Shown one piece after another: positions 30,823 to 39,713 of a stretch of DNA of 54,136 nt. Where the stretch lies: assembly GCA_041797745.1 (NCBI GenBank), contig JBHBZU010000003.1:1-54136 (forward strand), in the 5' to 3' direction. Both the position numbers and the translations under genes were made by a program. The notes beneath the pieces were generated by a model that saw only the letters and a list, made by a program, of their open reading frames with translations, was not told where the DNA came from and searched no databases. How positions within the stretch are numbered: the stretch's first letter is position 1; each line of letters starts with the position of its first letter. The DNA comes from UBA3871 sp041797745 (GTDB lineage: Bacteria; Bacillota; Clostridia; Peptostreptococcales; Anaerovoracaceae).

Positions 30823-31769
30823 TTTTCTTCTCTTCCCATTTCCAAAATCATAGGCATATTTGTGCCGGCTAATTTAAGCTCTTGCTTTTTCCAATCAAAA
30901 AAGTAAATGTTGTTGGATAATACTTCCTCCCGAGCTACTTGATGAGTATTTACCGACAGCACCATTTCTCTTAATTCCGATAAATTAATCCTGTCAAAAT
31001 CCGGTACCAAGATGATTTCATGAATACTAGAGGGTATTATATAGAAATCTTTTTCAGCGCGTTCCGCAAATTTTTGAAGTAAGTCCGTTCTGAGAATGCC
31101 TGCCGCTCCATTCACCCCCTCTGCTGTGCTTAAAACATACATACCGGCTCCTATCTGCTCCGGAAGTTCTTCTTTTCCCAAATGTAAATTTCCTGCTTCA
31201 TCTGTAAAAACAAACATATTGACTATTTGCAGTTCCCCATCTTTTTTCAGATTATCTAAGGCAGAGTTTAGAAGCTTATTTGCGCTTACTCCCCACTCCT
31301 TTAAGATTTTATTTGTAATTACAGTAAAACCTTTTCCAAATTTAAAGCTTTCATATCTTACATGAAACACAACCGCTAAATCTCCATATCTGTAAAAAGG
31401 CTTGTCCTCAAGATATGCCCTGTTCATATCATAATTTATAACCCTTACCCCCGTTCTGTCTTTTGCCGCTTCAAAGCTTTCAATAAACTCTGTATGAATG
31501 TCAAAGGGCAGTTTATATTTTTCATATACTTCAATCATCTCTGCTATACATTTTTCCGCTGTTTTACCATTTACATAATCCTTATAATGATATTCCAAAT
31601 AAATAGTGGGTGAAATATTCCTGTCCTTTTCCATAATGTTAAGGGAGGTAAGTTCCTTGCCATTATTTTTTATCACCCTTGCAGTTTTCACAGTTGCCTT
31701 TTCCTTTAAATCCGGTCTGCTATCTAAAATGTGCTCAATGATATATTCTCTAAATTCTTCAAATAACAT
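30813..31769 (-). CDS. DUF5688-family protein
   Basis: A 318-residue soluble protein of the clostridial DUF5688 type: N-terminal FREYIIEHILDSRPDL, a central VVFHVRYESFKFGKGFTVITN and a C-terminal third with SSIHEIILVPD and YFFDWKKQELKLAG. No catalytic motif is recognised. It is the first gene of the Tad transcript, has a strong GGAGG site, and overlaps the next gene. Association with the Tad locus is by position only; the family also occurs elsewhere in clostridial genomes. Confidence 0.65.
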   Translation of the reverse strand: MLFEEFREYIIEHILDSRPDLKEKATVKTARVIKNNGKELTSLNIMEKDRNISPTIYLEYHYKDYVNGKTAEKCIAEMIEVYEKYKLPFDIHTEFIESFEAAKDRTGVRVINYDMNRAYLEDKPFYRYGDLAVVFHVRYESFKFGKGFTVITNKILKEWGVSANKLLNSALDNLKKDGELQIVNMFVFTDEAGNLHLGKEELPEQIGAGMYVLSTAEGVNGAAGILRTDLLQKFAERAEKDFYIIPSSIHEIILVPDFDRINLSELREMVLSVNTHQVAREEVLSNNIYFFDWKKQELKLAGTNMPMILEMGREEKCS

Positions 31770-31882
31770 ATTTCCTCCGCAATAGATTTATCGCTTCTCA
31801 AATAACTTTTATATAAAATTAATTGAGGCTAAACGTTCAATGAACTTTTCCTATTTTTTACTGTAATATATTACCTGTATAT

Positions 31883-31911
31883 TTTATACATCTTTTCCGC
31901 GGTTTAGTCAA
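31883..31911 (-). promoter_or_regulatory. SigA promoter of the Tad locus
   Basis: On the minus strand: TTGACT (31911-31906), a 17-base spacer and TATAAA (31888-31883). The leader to the DUF5688 start is about 107 bases and contains a small palindrome (GTTCAATGAAC). Confidence 0.78.
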
Positions 31912-31980
31912 TATATTTTTACCATCTTTTTACATTTTTATTCACCCCTCTTATATCCCCCCTTAATTTTCTTAAATTTA

Positions 31981-32107
31981 CCCCTGATTGCGAACCACGG
32001 TTTAGGTTGGATACACTTTTATTGAGTTTGACCCAACTGCCCCCTTGTTAATATCGGAGGTTTTCGCTCTGCCCCCGATTACAGACCACATTTTAAGTTG
32101 GAGATAC
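31981..32107. repeat. imperfect ~35-bp direct repeats in a 500-bp spacer
   Basis: 31981-32014 and 32072-32107 share the pattern CCCCYGATTRC, ACCAC, TTTARGTTGGA and ATAC; a third partial unit (GCCCCC) lies at 32039. The spacer 31770-32272 shows no gene apart from the Tad promoter and the hairpin at 32205. The repeats look like remnants of an intergenic or mobile element. Confidence 0.45.
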
Positions 32108-32204
32108 CACAACTAATGCCAGACATCCGCATATTTTCTGACACAGCTAAATTGGGAGAAATAAAAAAATAATTGAGGTATCTTTAAGCCCCTGATACCC
32201 CATA

Positions 32205-32245
32205 TACAAAAGCGACTATCCTGCTAAAGATAGTCGCTTCTTTTT
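32205..32245 (-). terminator. terminator after the LPXTG gene
   Basis: AGCGACTATC (32211-32220) and GATAGTCGCT (32229-32238) form a perfect 10-bp stem with an 8-base loop; on the minus strand it is followed by TTTTGTAT and lies 35 bases after the stop of the surface-protein gene. Confidence 0.85.
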
Positions 32246-32272
32246 AGATAAATCTAATTTTATTTTGTTTTA

Positions 32273-35038
32273 TTAATCGTTCTTTTTTCTAATGCCGAAA
32301 CCTGCACCTGCAAGAGCTGCTCCTGCAAGGAAGAATAGACCTACGCCCATACCTCCTGTTTTTGGAAGCTCTGAAAGGGGAACTTCTTCATCAAGGATTT
32401 CATCTTCTGAAAGGTTAGCCATTGGAACATCGTTGTCCTTAATTTCTTCTTTTGGAAGTTCTGAAAGTGGAGTTTCTTCATCCTTAATGGTTACATCAGT
32501 TTTAGTTGTTGATGTTGTACTTCCACCGCCATTGCCTGTAGGAGCTGTCGGTACTACAGGAGTTACAGGTACAGTAGGTGTTGGAGCCTGAACAGGCTTA
32601 TAATATACCTCTCCGTCTACATGGAAGCCATCAGCGATATCATACTTGAATGCGTACCAATTTATTGCCAATTCGTATTCAACACCGTCTCTAGTCTCTG
32701 TTAATGCAAGACCTTGCTCTGAAAGATACTTTTTAGCATTGGCTTCGATAACAGCAATACTTTCATCATAGTTACCTGTAGCACAGCCCGCTTTCAAGAA
32801 GCTTTCTACCGCATTCTTTTCGGTAGTGGTAGTGCCCTCTAAAATTTCCTGAGTTTCTGCACTAGCATTATTCAGCTGCATTGCACCTAAAGATTTGGAA
32901 TAGAACTTTGCAGTATTCTGTCTGCCTACTACTGTTGGAACAGCTTCTCCATATTTAAGGATATAGAATGCTGCCCCCTTTTCAATATGTCCTAACTTCT
33001 TAACCGCGTCCTTTTGAGCATTATCAGCTGCCTGCTTATCGTTCTTTGCCTTCTCAACTAATTTTCCGGCTTCTTCAACCGCTTCTTTAGCTAAATCCAG
33101 CTTTGCTTTTGCGTCTGTAACATCTACGTCGCTAATCTGTTCTACAGCTTTAAGGTCTTCTACTGCCTGATTGAAATCTGTTTCAGCCTTTTGAAGCTCC
33201 GCTTCTGCCTCTGCCAGCTTCTTAGCTGCTTCCTGTGCAACCTTATCAGCTTCAACCACTTCTGCTAAAGCTTTTGTACTGTTAGTTTTTGCAACGTATG
33301 CATTGCTGAAAGCTACCTGTTCTTCCGCCTTTAAGAGTTCTGCTCTGTAGAGGCTCATTACTTCGTCAATCTTTTCTTCTGTATCGGAAGAATATCCAAA
33401 GAGTCCGGTTAAATCGTTAACTCTTCTCCAGAAGTCTGAACCATACTTGTTATTTAAGTCTGTTCTAGTTTTGCTACGGTCAATAGCATTCCAAAGATAA
33501 AAGTCGTTTGCCCAATCACAGAGTGCCTTGTCGTACTCTGTAGCATTTATATAATCTGAATAGGTCTTTACGATTTCGCCTACTGCTGCAATAATTTTTT
33601 CAGCAGCTTCCTGCGCAGATTCATTGTCCGGGTCCGCAAGTACTTCGCTGACTGCCTTAATGTAAGAATCTCTGGTAGTTTCGGAATCACCCAGCTTAGC
33701 CTTTGCGTCTGCCAGTTCTGCCGCTTTCTGATATTCTGCTTCTTGGAGAGCTTCCAATGTTTTTGTAGCCTCTGTTACTGCCTGTTTTTCAGGGGAAGCC
33801 TTGAGCCAAGTATCAACTACTGTATTGTATGAGGATTCGGAAGTTGCTCTGTCGTATGCAGCTTGAGCTTCGTTTAATGCTTTTCCTGCATCGTTCATTT
33901 TTGCCCTATATATAATTATTTCCATAAAACTAGCATTATCGTAATTGCGCTTTGCTTCATCATATCTTGCCTGTGCTACATCAAGTTCTGTCTTCTTTGC
34001 AGCTACAACTCCATCCTGATAAGCTGTGGCTTCTGCTGTAATAGTGTCGATTGCTGCTGTATAAGCATTCTGCTTAGCAGTTAAATCATTCTGTGCTTCT
34101 GCAACCGCTGTAGTTGCATTATCCTTTGCCTGCTGTGCAGTATTTACTTCACTCTTGGCAGGATTTACATGGAAATTCATAGCTGCGTCTGCTGCCGCCT
34201 GAACTTTTACATCTGCCTTTTCAGCTGTTTCTTTAGCTTTTGCCGCTTCTGCTGCCGCTTTATCCGCTTTAGCCTTTGCTTCATTGAAAGCTTTTCTTGC
34301 AGCTGCTACCTTTGCTTCTGCTTCGCCGGCACCTGCCTGAAGATTACCGATTTTTTCGTTATATTCCTTAATTTTAGCGTTTGCCTCATTAACTGCCTTA
34401 TCATAAGCAACCTGTGCAGCATTTAATTTTTTAACTGCACTTTCATAAGCCTTTTCTGCCGCTTTGGAAGCATTATTTGCAGCCTTAGCCGCTGCCTGTG
34501 CATTAGCTACCAGCTGTTTAGCTGCTTCCTGAGTTGAAGCGGTAAGTGCTGCTGCCGCAGCTTCTTTAGCTTTCTTTGCTTCATCAGCTGCCTTTGCAGC
34601 TTCAGCGTTTACTGTATCGATGTCTGGATTCATGTCCTTAACTGCGGATTCAACATCATTTCTAATATTTTTTTCGTCTTTAGCCTTTTCAGCTTCGCCC
34701 TCTGCCTTAACAGCCTTTGCCTGTTCTGTAAGAGAATTGACCTCTGCTTTAGCAGCAGGTACTCCTGCGGCTTCATTTAAGGCTGTAGTTGCAGCTTCTG
34801 CCGCCTCGGAAGACTTTTCCTTAGCTTCAGCAACAACTGACTGCACTGTAGCAGCAGCTTCTTTAGCTGTTTCAACATTTTCTTTGATAGTCTGGTCGAT
34901 GGCAGTTTCAGTATCATTATACTGAACTTCGTCTCTCTGTGGCTTGTCACTACCTGCAAATGCGAATGTAGGTGAGCAAGTCAGAGTAACTAGAACTGCT
35001 AATATTATTGCTAATGTTTTCTTTACTTTATTCTGCAT
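32273..35038 (-). CDS. LPXTG-anchored Ala-rich coiled-coil surface protein
   Basis: A 921-residue wall protein. The N-terminus is a signal peptide (KKTLAIILAVLVTLTCS, cleavage likely after FAFA near residue 28). Residues ~45-400 and ~580-690 are Ala/Lys/Glu-rich heptad sequence expected to form long coiled coils; a globular insertion lies between (~480-580). A further domain (GAAFYILKYGEAVPTVVG to YALINWYAFKYDI-like segment, ~690-810) precedes a Pro/Thr linker. Near the C-terminus PLSELPK occurs twice, the second time as the sorting signal LPKTGG (residue ~891), followed by a hydrophobic helix and RKKND. Sortase anchoring is thus expected, but no sortase gene is in the window. Role: probably adhesion or interbacterial contact (inferred). 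No close family name is assigned. Confidence 0.88.
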   Translation of the reverse strand: MQNKVKKTLAIILAVLVTLTCSPTFAFAGSDKPQRDEVQYNDTETAIDQTIKENVETAKEAAATVQSVVAEAKEKSSEAAEAATTALNEAAGVPAAKAEVNSLTEQAKAVKAEGEAEKAKDEKNIRNDVESAVKDMNPDIDTVNAEAAKAADEAKKAKEAAAAALTASTQEAAKQLVANAQAAAKAANNASKAAEKAYESAVKKLNAAQVAYDKAVNEANAKIKEYNEKIGNLQAGAGEAEAKVAAARKAFNEAKAKADKAAAEAAKAKETAEKADVKVQAAADAAMNFHVNPAKSEVNTAQQAKDNATTAVAEAQNDLTAKQNAYTAAIDTITAEATAYQDGVVAAKKTELDVAQARYDEAKRNYDNASFMEIIIYRAKMNDAGKALNEAQAAYDRATSESSYNTVVDTWLKASPEKQAVTEATKTLEALQEAEYQKAAELADAKAKLGDSETTRDSYIKAVSEVLADPDNESAQEAAEKIIAAVGEIVKTYSDYINATEYDKALCDWANDFYLWNAIDRSKTRTDLNNKYGSDFWRRVNDLTGLFGYSSDTEEKIDEVMSLYRAELLKAEEQVAFSNAYVAKTNSTKALAEVVEADKVAQEAAKKLAEAEAELQKAETDFNQAVEDLKAVEQISDVDVTDAKAKLDLAKEAVEEAGKLVEKAKNDKQAADNAQKDAVKKLGHIEKGAAFYILKYGEAVPTVVGRQNTAKFYSKSLGAMQLNNASAETQEILEGTTTTEKNAVESFLKAGCATGNYDESIAVIEANAKKYLSEQGLALTETRDGVEYELAINWYAFKYDIADGFHVDGEVYYKPVQAPTPTVPVTPVVPTAPTGNGGGSTTSTTKTDVTIKDEETPLSELPKEEIKDNDVPMANLSEDEILDEEVPLSELPKTGGMGVGLFFLAGAALAGAGFGIRKKND

Positions 35039-35104
35039 TGTGTTTTTCCTTTACATTTACTTAAAATTATTATTATATTGTTCCTCTTTTCATTAAACAA
35101 GTTT

Positions 35105-35137
35105 ATTATATTATTGTGCGGTCACATAACGGTCACA
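35105..35137 (-). promoter_or_regulatory. LPXTG-gene promoter with response-regulator-like direct repeats
   Basis: On the minus strand TGTGACC occurs twice with an 11-base period (35137-35131 and 35126-35120), followed nine bases later by TATAAT (35110-35105). There is no good -35 box; the repeats occupy its place, as in promoters activated by OmpR/PhoB-type regulators. A further inverted TGTGACC is at 35191. Confidence 0.55.
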
Positions 35138-35266
35138 AAAATATAAGTTTTCAAAACTTTTTTCGAGAAATTTTAAGACTTTTCATTTTCTGTGACCAAA
35201 ACGGTATAATTACAGCTTCTTTCTGACAAGCTTAACCACACATGCTTCTAAATTCTACATTTTGTC

Positions 35267-35297
35267 ACAAAAAAGCACAGCCACATTTCTGTGACTG
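35267..35297 (-). terminator. terminator after rpe
   Basis: On the minus strand AGTCACAG pairs with CTGTGCT (one bulge) and is followed by six T residues, 42 bases after the rpe stop. It closes the queH-to-rpe run. Confidence 0.7.
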
Positions 35298-35338
35298 CGC
35301 CTAAATAATCTCATTGAAATTACTAATAATCTTGTTTC

Positions 35339-35992
35339 TTACTTAATAATTTCGTTAAATTCCTTACATCTTGACGGGATGTCCTCTGCTCCAAAGACCG
35401 CAGAACCTGCCACCATAAGATCTACTCCTGCTTCTATCAATTCTTTGGCATTTGCAGTAGTAGCTCCGCCGTCAATTTCAATCTCAAAATTAAGCCCTCT
35501 TTCCTCACGAAGCTTTACAAGTTCTCTAACCTTTTCCAGCGCAAAAGGAATAAACTTTTGACCTCCAAAGCCGGGATTTACGCTCATAATAAGCACCATA
35601 TCCACATCTTCTAAAACACATTCCAAGGTAGACACAGGAGTCCCGGGATTAAGCGCAACACCTGCCTTTACACCTAAACTCTTTATGTTTTGGATACTGC
35701 GATGAAGATGAACACAGGCTTCCTGATGAACAGTAATATATTCCGTCTGTGGTGTTACAAAATCCTTTGCATACTTATCAGGGTCTTCAATCATAAGATG
35801 TACATCAAATGGAAGTTTGGTTTTCCCCACCAAACTCTTCATAACCGTAGCCCCGTAAGAAATATTAGGAACAAAATGACCGTCCATAACGTCCACATGG
35901 ATGACCTCTGCGCCGCCTTTTTCAATTTCAGCCACCTGCTGACCAAGTATAGAAAAATCTGCTGAAAGTATTGATGGTGCTAACCTTTTCAT
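35339..35992 (-). CDS. rpe: ribulose-phosphate 3-epimerase
   Basis: Rpe (217 residues) interconverts ribulose-5-phosphate and xylulose-5-phosphate in the pentose phosphate pathway. The TIM-barrel motifs are all present: LAPSILSADFSILG, VIHVDVMDGHFVPNIS (metal His and Asp), FDVHLMIEDP, LIMSVNPGFGGQKF and EIDGGATTANAKE. The start is placed at 35992, where GGAGGAAG is well spaced, rather than six codons further upstream. It follows rsgA, the usual Firmicute rsgA-rpe order, 89 bases away. Confidence 0.97.
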   Translation of the reverse strand: MKRLAPSILSADFSILGQQVAEIEKGGAEVIHVDVMDGHFVPNISYGATVMKSLVGKTKLPFDVHLMIEDPDKYAKDFVTPQTEYITVHQEACVHLHRSIQNIKSLGVKAGVALNPGTPVSTLECVLEDVDMVLIMSVNPGFGGQKFIPFALEKVRELVKLREERGLNFEIEIDGGATTANAKELIEAGVDLMVAGSAVFGAEDIPSRCKEFNEIIK

Positions 35993-36081
35993 TTTCTTCC
36001 TCCAAATCAAATCAATTTAAAATCAAAATAAACTTAAATATAAATTTTATAGTAAAATAAAGTTCCAAATAAAGTATCTAA

Positions 36082-36954
36082 CTAATACCTATTCTGTTCT
36101 TTTTCCATAATCTCCTGAATTTGCCCCACATAAGAACGATATCTTGAAACATTTATCTTACCGTCACGAACAGCTTCACGCACTGCACAGGATGGTTCTT
36201 TTAAATGACGGCAGTTGTCATAACGGCACTTTCCCAAATACGCCAACATTTCAGGATAAAGATGTTGCAGCTCTTCCTCATCAGAATCAAGAACTTCAAA
36301 TGAGGTAAAGCCCGGAGTGTCAAAAATCATGCCTCCATATTCCATGTCAAAGATTTCAGTATGTCTTGTGGTCTGCTTTCCCCGACCGGTTTTTTGGCTG
36401 ATTTCTCCGGTTTCTGCCCCGACATTCTCAAGGCGATTTACCAAAGTAGACTTTCCAACTCCCGAGGGTCCCGCCAAAGCACAATGCTTTCCTGACATCG
36501 CCCGTTTAAATTCGTCTATTCCTAAAGCTCCCTTTGCACTTATATAAAACACAGGGTATATCGGCTCGTAGATTTCCTTAAACTTGTCTAAAATTTCTTC
36601 AGACGCCAAATCTATCTTATTTACGCAAAGCACTACATCTATGTGATTTTTTTCAGCCATTACCAGAAACTTATCAATAATTTGAAAGCTGGGGTCAGGT
36701 CTTGCCGCTGCCACCACCACCGCAAGAGTATCCACATTGGCAATAGGGGGTCTTATAAATATGTTTTGCCTTGGATATATGGTATTGATAACAGCATTTC
36801 CGTCATCTAACACTTCTATTTCCACTTGATCCCCAACTGTAGGTGTTACCCCGTCTTTTTTGAATATTCCTCGGGCTTTACATTGATAAACGCTTCCATC
36901 CTCCGCCTTTACATAGTAAAAGCCCGCGATTCCTTTAATTAGAAGTCCTCTCAT
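36082..36954 (-). CDS. rsgA: ribosome small subunit-dependent GTPase A
   Basis: RsgA/YloQ (290 residues) is a late 30S-assembly GTPase. It has an N-terminal OB fold (residues ~1-65), a circularly permuted GTPase domain with the motif order G4 (CVNKIDL), G1 (GPSGVGKSTLVN) and G3 (DTPGFTSF), and a C-terminal zinc finger (YLGKCRYDNCRHLKEPSCAV). Its start overlaps the prkC stop by one base, matching the conserved prpC-prkC-rsgA-rpe cluster. Confidence 0.97.
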   Translation of the reverse strand: MRGLLIKGIAGFYYVKAEDGSVYQCKARGIFKKDGVTPTVGDQVEIEVLDDGNAVINTIYPRQNIFIRPPIANVDTLAVVVAAARPDPSFQIIDKFLVMAEKNHIDVVLCVNKIDLASEEILDKFKEIYEPIYPVFYISAKGALGIDEFKRAMSGKHCALAGPSGVGKSTLVNRLENVGAETGEISQKTGRGKQTTRHTEIFDMEYGGMIFDTPGFTSFEVLDSDEEELQHLYPEMLAYLGKCRYDNCRHLKEPSCAVREAVRDGKINVSRYRSYVGQIQEIMEKEQNRY

Positions 36955-38948
36955 CAGTTCCCCGTTCCGAAGTCTACGCTGTGCTGTTCAACAACAGTAT
37001 TGTCAAAGACTACTGTAACCGTACCTTTTCCCACACCCTCAATAGGAACGTTTTCGCCACCGTCCGCCTTAAGTCGCTGTGACCTTGTAATAACGTTGTG
37101 CATTCCCGACTCGTCAGAAATTGTAACCGTAAGCCAGAACACATCATTGGCCGCCTTGTCGTAACTTACATATATGGAAGACGGATTCTGAAGGCTTCCC
37201 CCGTTGTTGCTGTTTTCACCGGCGCTTATCTTAACATTTACAGCGCTTCCTGCTGCAAGAGTTGACTTTGCCTCTGCGGACTGCCAGATAACCTGACCCT
37301 CAGGATAGGTGCTGCTCTTTTCGGTGGAAATGCTGCCCAGCTTCAGTCCTACAGCTTCTAAAAGCGTTTTTGCTTCGCTCTCCGTTTTACCTAAAAGAAG
37401 AGGAACAATGCCCTCGCCCGCCGCTGTACCTGTGCTGACTACAAAGGAAACATAAGAACCCGGCTTTACCTCTTCGCCACCTGCCGGCGATTGAGAAATA
37501 ACTATGCCTGCCGGCAAACTGTTAGCCTCTTCCGTAACGCTTCCCACCTTGTAGCCGTATTTTTTCAGTGCGTACTCCGCATCTGATTTTGACTTACCCA
37601 CAAGGTTAGGAACAGTTCCCTCCTTGATACCTTTACTGATAGTAACCTTTATGGTTTTACCCTCTTTCACCTTTTCTTTCACATCAGGATTTTGAGAGCA
37701 GATGGTATCAAGTTCATATTCCGAGCTGTAAACCGAGCCGTTTTCTTCAATTTTAAGTTTATACTCGCTTGCCACTTCTTGAGCGCTTTCCAAGGTCATT
37801 CCCCTAAAGTCAGGAACTTCAAAGCTTTTAGCGTTTCCGCCTAAAAAGATACGGGATAACAGCATACTAACAGGAATAGCCACTACAATCGCTGCAACAA
37901 CGGCACCGATTAACACCTTATCCAAAGGCTTCTTTTCCTTGTTATTCTTGCTCTTTTCCTTTTTCTTTGACTTCTTGCCGCTTTCCTCCGCAGCAATCAA
38001 GTCCTTATCTTCACTTTCAAACTCTTCGTTTGATTCATTATATTCTAAAGCGTCCGCTTCATTTTCCGTATCCACTTGAGAAATTGCAGTTGCAGAAGCC
38101 GCGCCACCTGCTCTTTGAGACATCATTGCGTCAAATTCAGCATGAGCCAAGGCGTCATACATTTCATCCGCCGATTTATATCGGTTAGTTTGGAGCTTGT
38201 CCGTAGCTTTCATAATAACTTCTTCAATTTGAGTCGGAATACCATCCATAAATTCGCTAGGTCTCGGCATTGGGTCGTTTATGTGCATAAGCGCCACGGA
38301 TACAGGATTTTCTCCATCGAAAGGTACCTTGCCTGTAAGTATCTCAAAAAGAACAATTCCCAGAGAGTATATATCTGACTTTTCATCAACATATCCACCT
38401 CTCGCCTGTTCAGGTGAGAAGTAGTGCACTGAACCCATAACAGTTTGAGTTTCCTCATCATAGCCTGTAGAATTAAGAGCTCTGGCAATACCGAAATCTG
38501 TAATTTTAGCGGTACCGCCAGCCGTCAGCAGAATATTATGAGGCTTTACGTCTCTATGTATGATATGGTTCTTGTGGGCAAATGCCAAGGCGGAAGAAAT
38601 CTGTTTAGCAATCTCCACAGCCCCTTTCCAATCCAGCGGTCCTTTTTCTTCAATAAGGTCACTTAAAATATGCCCCTCAATAAGTTCCATTACGATATAG
38701 TGTATATTTCCCTCTCTTCCCACATCGTAAATACTTACGATGTGCGGATGTGACAAGCTGGCAGCTGCTTGGGATTCTCTGCGAAAGTTTTCGATGAACT
38801 TTGCATTTCTGGCATATTCAGGCTTTAAAATTTTAATAGCCACAAATCTGTTTAAAAGGCGACATCTTGCCTTGTAAACTACAGCCATACCTCCATCGCC
38901 TATTTTTTCCAATAATTCATATCTATTTGCAAGTAATCTCGTACTCAT
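36954..38948 (-). CDS. prkC: PASTA-domain serine/threonine kinase
   Basis: A 664-residue membrane kinase. The kinase domain (residues ~10-270) has GDGGMAVVYKAR, VAIKIL, the catalytic loop IIHRDVKPHNILL and DFGIAR. A charged linker leads to one transmembrane helix (VLIGAVVAAIVVAIPVSMLL, ~345-365) and three PASTA repeats (starting VPDFRGMTLESAQ, VPNLVGKSKSDAE, VPLLLGKTESEAK). The last ~85 residues form an extra domain after the PASTA array. Such kinases sense muropeptides or lipid II and regulate wall synthesis, division (including SepF/DivIVA-type targets) and dormancy exit. ATG 38948 is set by AGGAGG 8 bases upstream. The cognate phosphatase gene lies 12 bases upstream. Confidence 0.96.
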   Translation of the reverse strand: MSTRLLANRYELLEKIGDGGMAVVYKARCRLLNRFVAIKILKPEYARNAKFIENFRRESQAAASLSHPHIVSIYDVGREGNIHYIVMELIEGHILSDLIEEKGPLDWKGAVEIAKQISSALAFAHKNHIIHRDVKPHNILLTAGGTAKITDFGIARALNSTGYDEETQTVMGSVHYFSPEQARGGYVDEKSDIYSLGIVLFEILTGKVPFDGENPVSVALMHINDPMPRPSEFMDGIPTQIEEVIMKATDKLQTNRYKSADEMYDALAHAEFDAMMSQRAGGAASATAISQVDTENEADALEYNESNEEFESEDKDLIAAEESGKKSKKKEKSKNNKEKKPLDKVLIGAVVAAIVVAIPVSMLLSRIFLGGNAKSFEVPDFRGMTLESAQEVASEYKLKIEENGSVYSSEYELDTICSQNPDVKEKVKEGKTIKVTISKGIKEGTVPNLVGKSKSDAEYALKKYGYKVGSVTEEANSLPAGIVISQSPAGGEEVKPGSYVSFVVSTGTAAGEGIVPLLLGKTESEAKTLLEAVGLKLGSISTEKSSTYPEGQVIWQSAEAKSTLAAGSAVNVKISAGENSNNGGSLQNPSSIYVSYDKAANDVFWLTVTISDESGMHNVITRSQRLKADGGENVPIEGVGKGTVTVVFDNTVVEQHSVDFGTGN

Positions 38949-38960
38949 ATACAATTCCTC

Positions 38961-39692
38961 CTAAACCCTCAATGCTACTACTGTGATATTGTCTCTTCCA
39001 CCACGTCTGTTTGCCAAATTCACCAGTTTTGAACAAGCATCCTGCATATTGTAATTAGGGTTGCTTAAAATTTTCGCCATGGATTTATCATCCACTTCGC
39101 CGTAAAGACCGTCTGTACAAAGCAAAATACAGTCTCCCGGTTTAGTTTCTATCCTGAAAAAATCAGGTTCAACATCGGCATCTCCGCCAATGGCACGTGT
39201 AATCTTGTGCTTATCCTTGTGATTCTTTGCCTCTTCATTGGTAATAATCCCTCGCTTAAGCAGGGTATTCACATAGGTGTGATCCTCAGTAATCTGGGTC
39301 ATGGCACCACCTCTGCAAACATAACCTCTACTATCGCCAACATTAACGATATAGGCGGCATTTTCTGTTACATATGCCAGCACCAAAGTAGTTGCCATGC
39401 CTTTATTCTCTTCGTATTTCTTCGCACTTTCATATATTTCGGAATTGACTGCCTTAACACATTCTAAAAAATAACGTGCCACTGCCTCTTCTTCCGTCTC
39501 ATGATGTAACGGGTGTCTGTCTACATAATCAGCTATGCGGCTGACAGTAGTTCTGGAAGCAATTTCCCCCGAACATGCTCCCCCTACTCCATCTGCGACA
39601 ATATAAACATCTTCTGACGGGATTAGGAAAAAAGCATCTTCGTTGTTTATTCTCCGAATCCCCTTGTCACTCTTAAAACCTAATTGAATCAT
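38961..39692 (-). CDS. stp: PP2C-family protein phosphatase (Stp/PrpC)
   Basis: A 243-residue Mn2+-dependent phosphatase that reverses PrkC phosphorylation. The PP2C motifs are DKGIRRINNEDAFF, VADGVGGACSGEIAS, NVGDSRGYV, LLCTDGLYGEV and GGRDNITVVAL. Complete and typical in length. It sits between rsmB and prkC with short gaps, so kinase and phosphatase are made from one transcript. Confidence 0.96.
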   Translation of the reverse strand: MIQLGFKSDKGIRRINNEDAFFLIPSEDVYIVADGVGGACSGEIASRTTVSRIADYVDRHPLHHETEEEAVARYFLECVKAVNSEIYESAKKYEENKGMATTLVLAYVTENAAYIVNVGDSRGYVCRGGAMTQITEDHTYVNTLLKRGIITNEEAKNHKDKHKITRAIGGDADVEPDFFRIETKPGDCILLCTDGLYGEVDDKSMAKILSNPNYNMQDACSKLVNLANRRGGRDNITVVALRV

Positions 39693-39713
39693 CTCAAATT
39701 TCCCTCTGTAATA

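Noticed and set aside
38076..38378. 100-codon + strand frame antisense to prkC
   Set aside because: Shadow of the kinase gene; composition and start context do not support coding.
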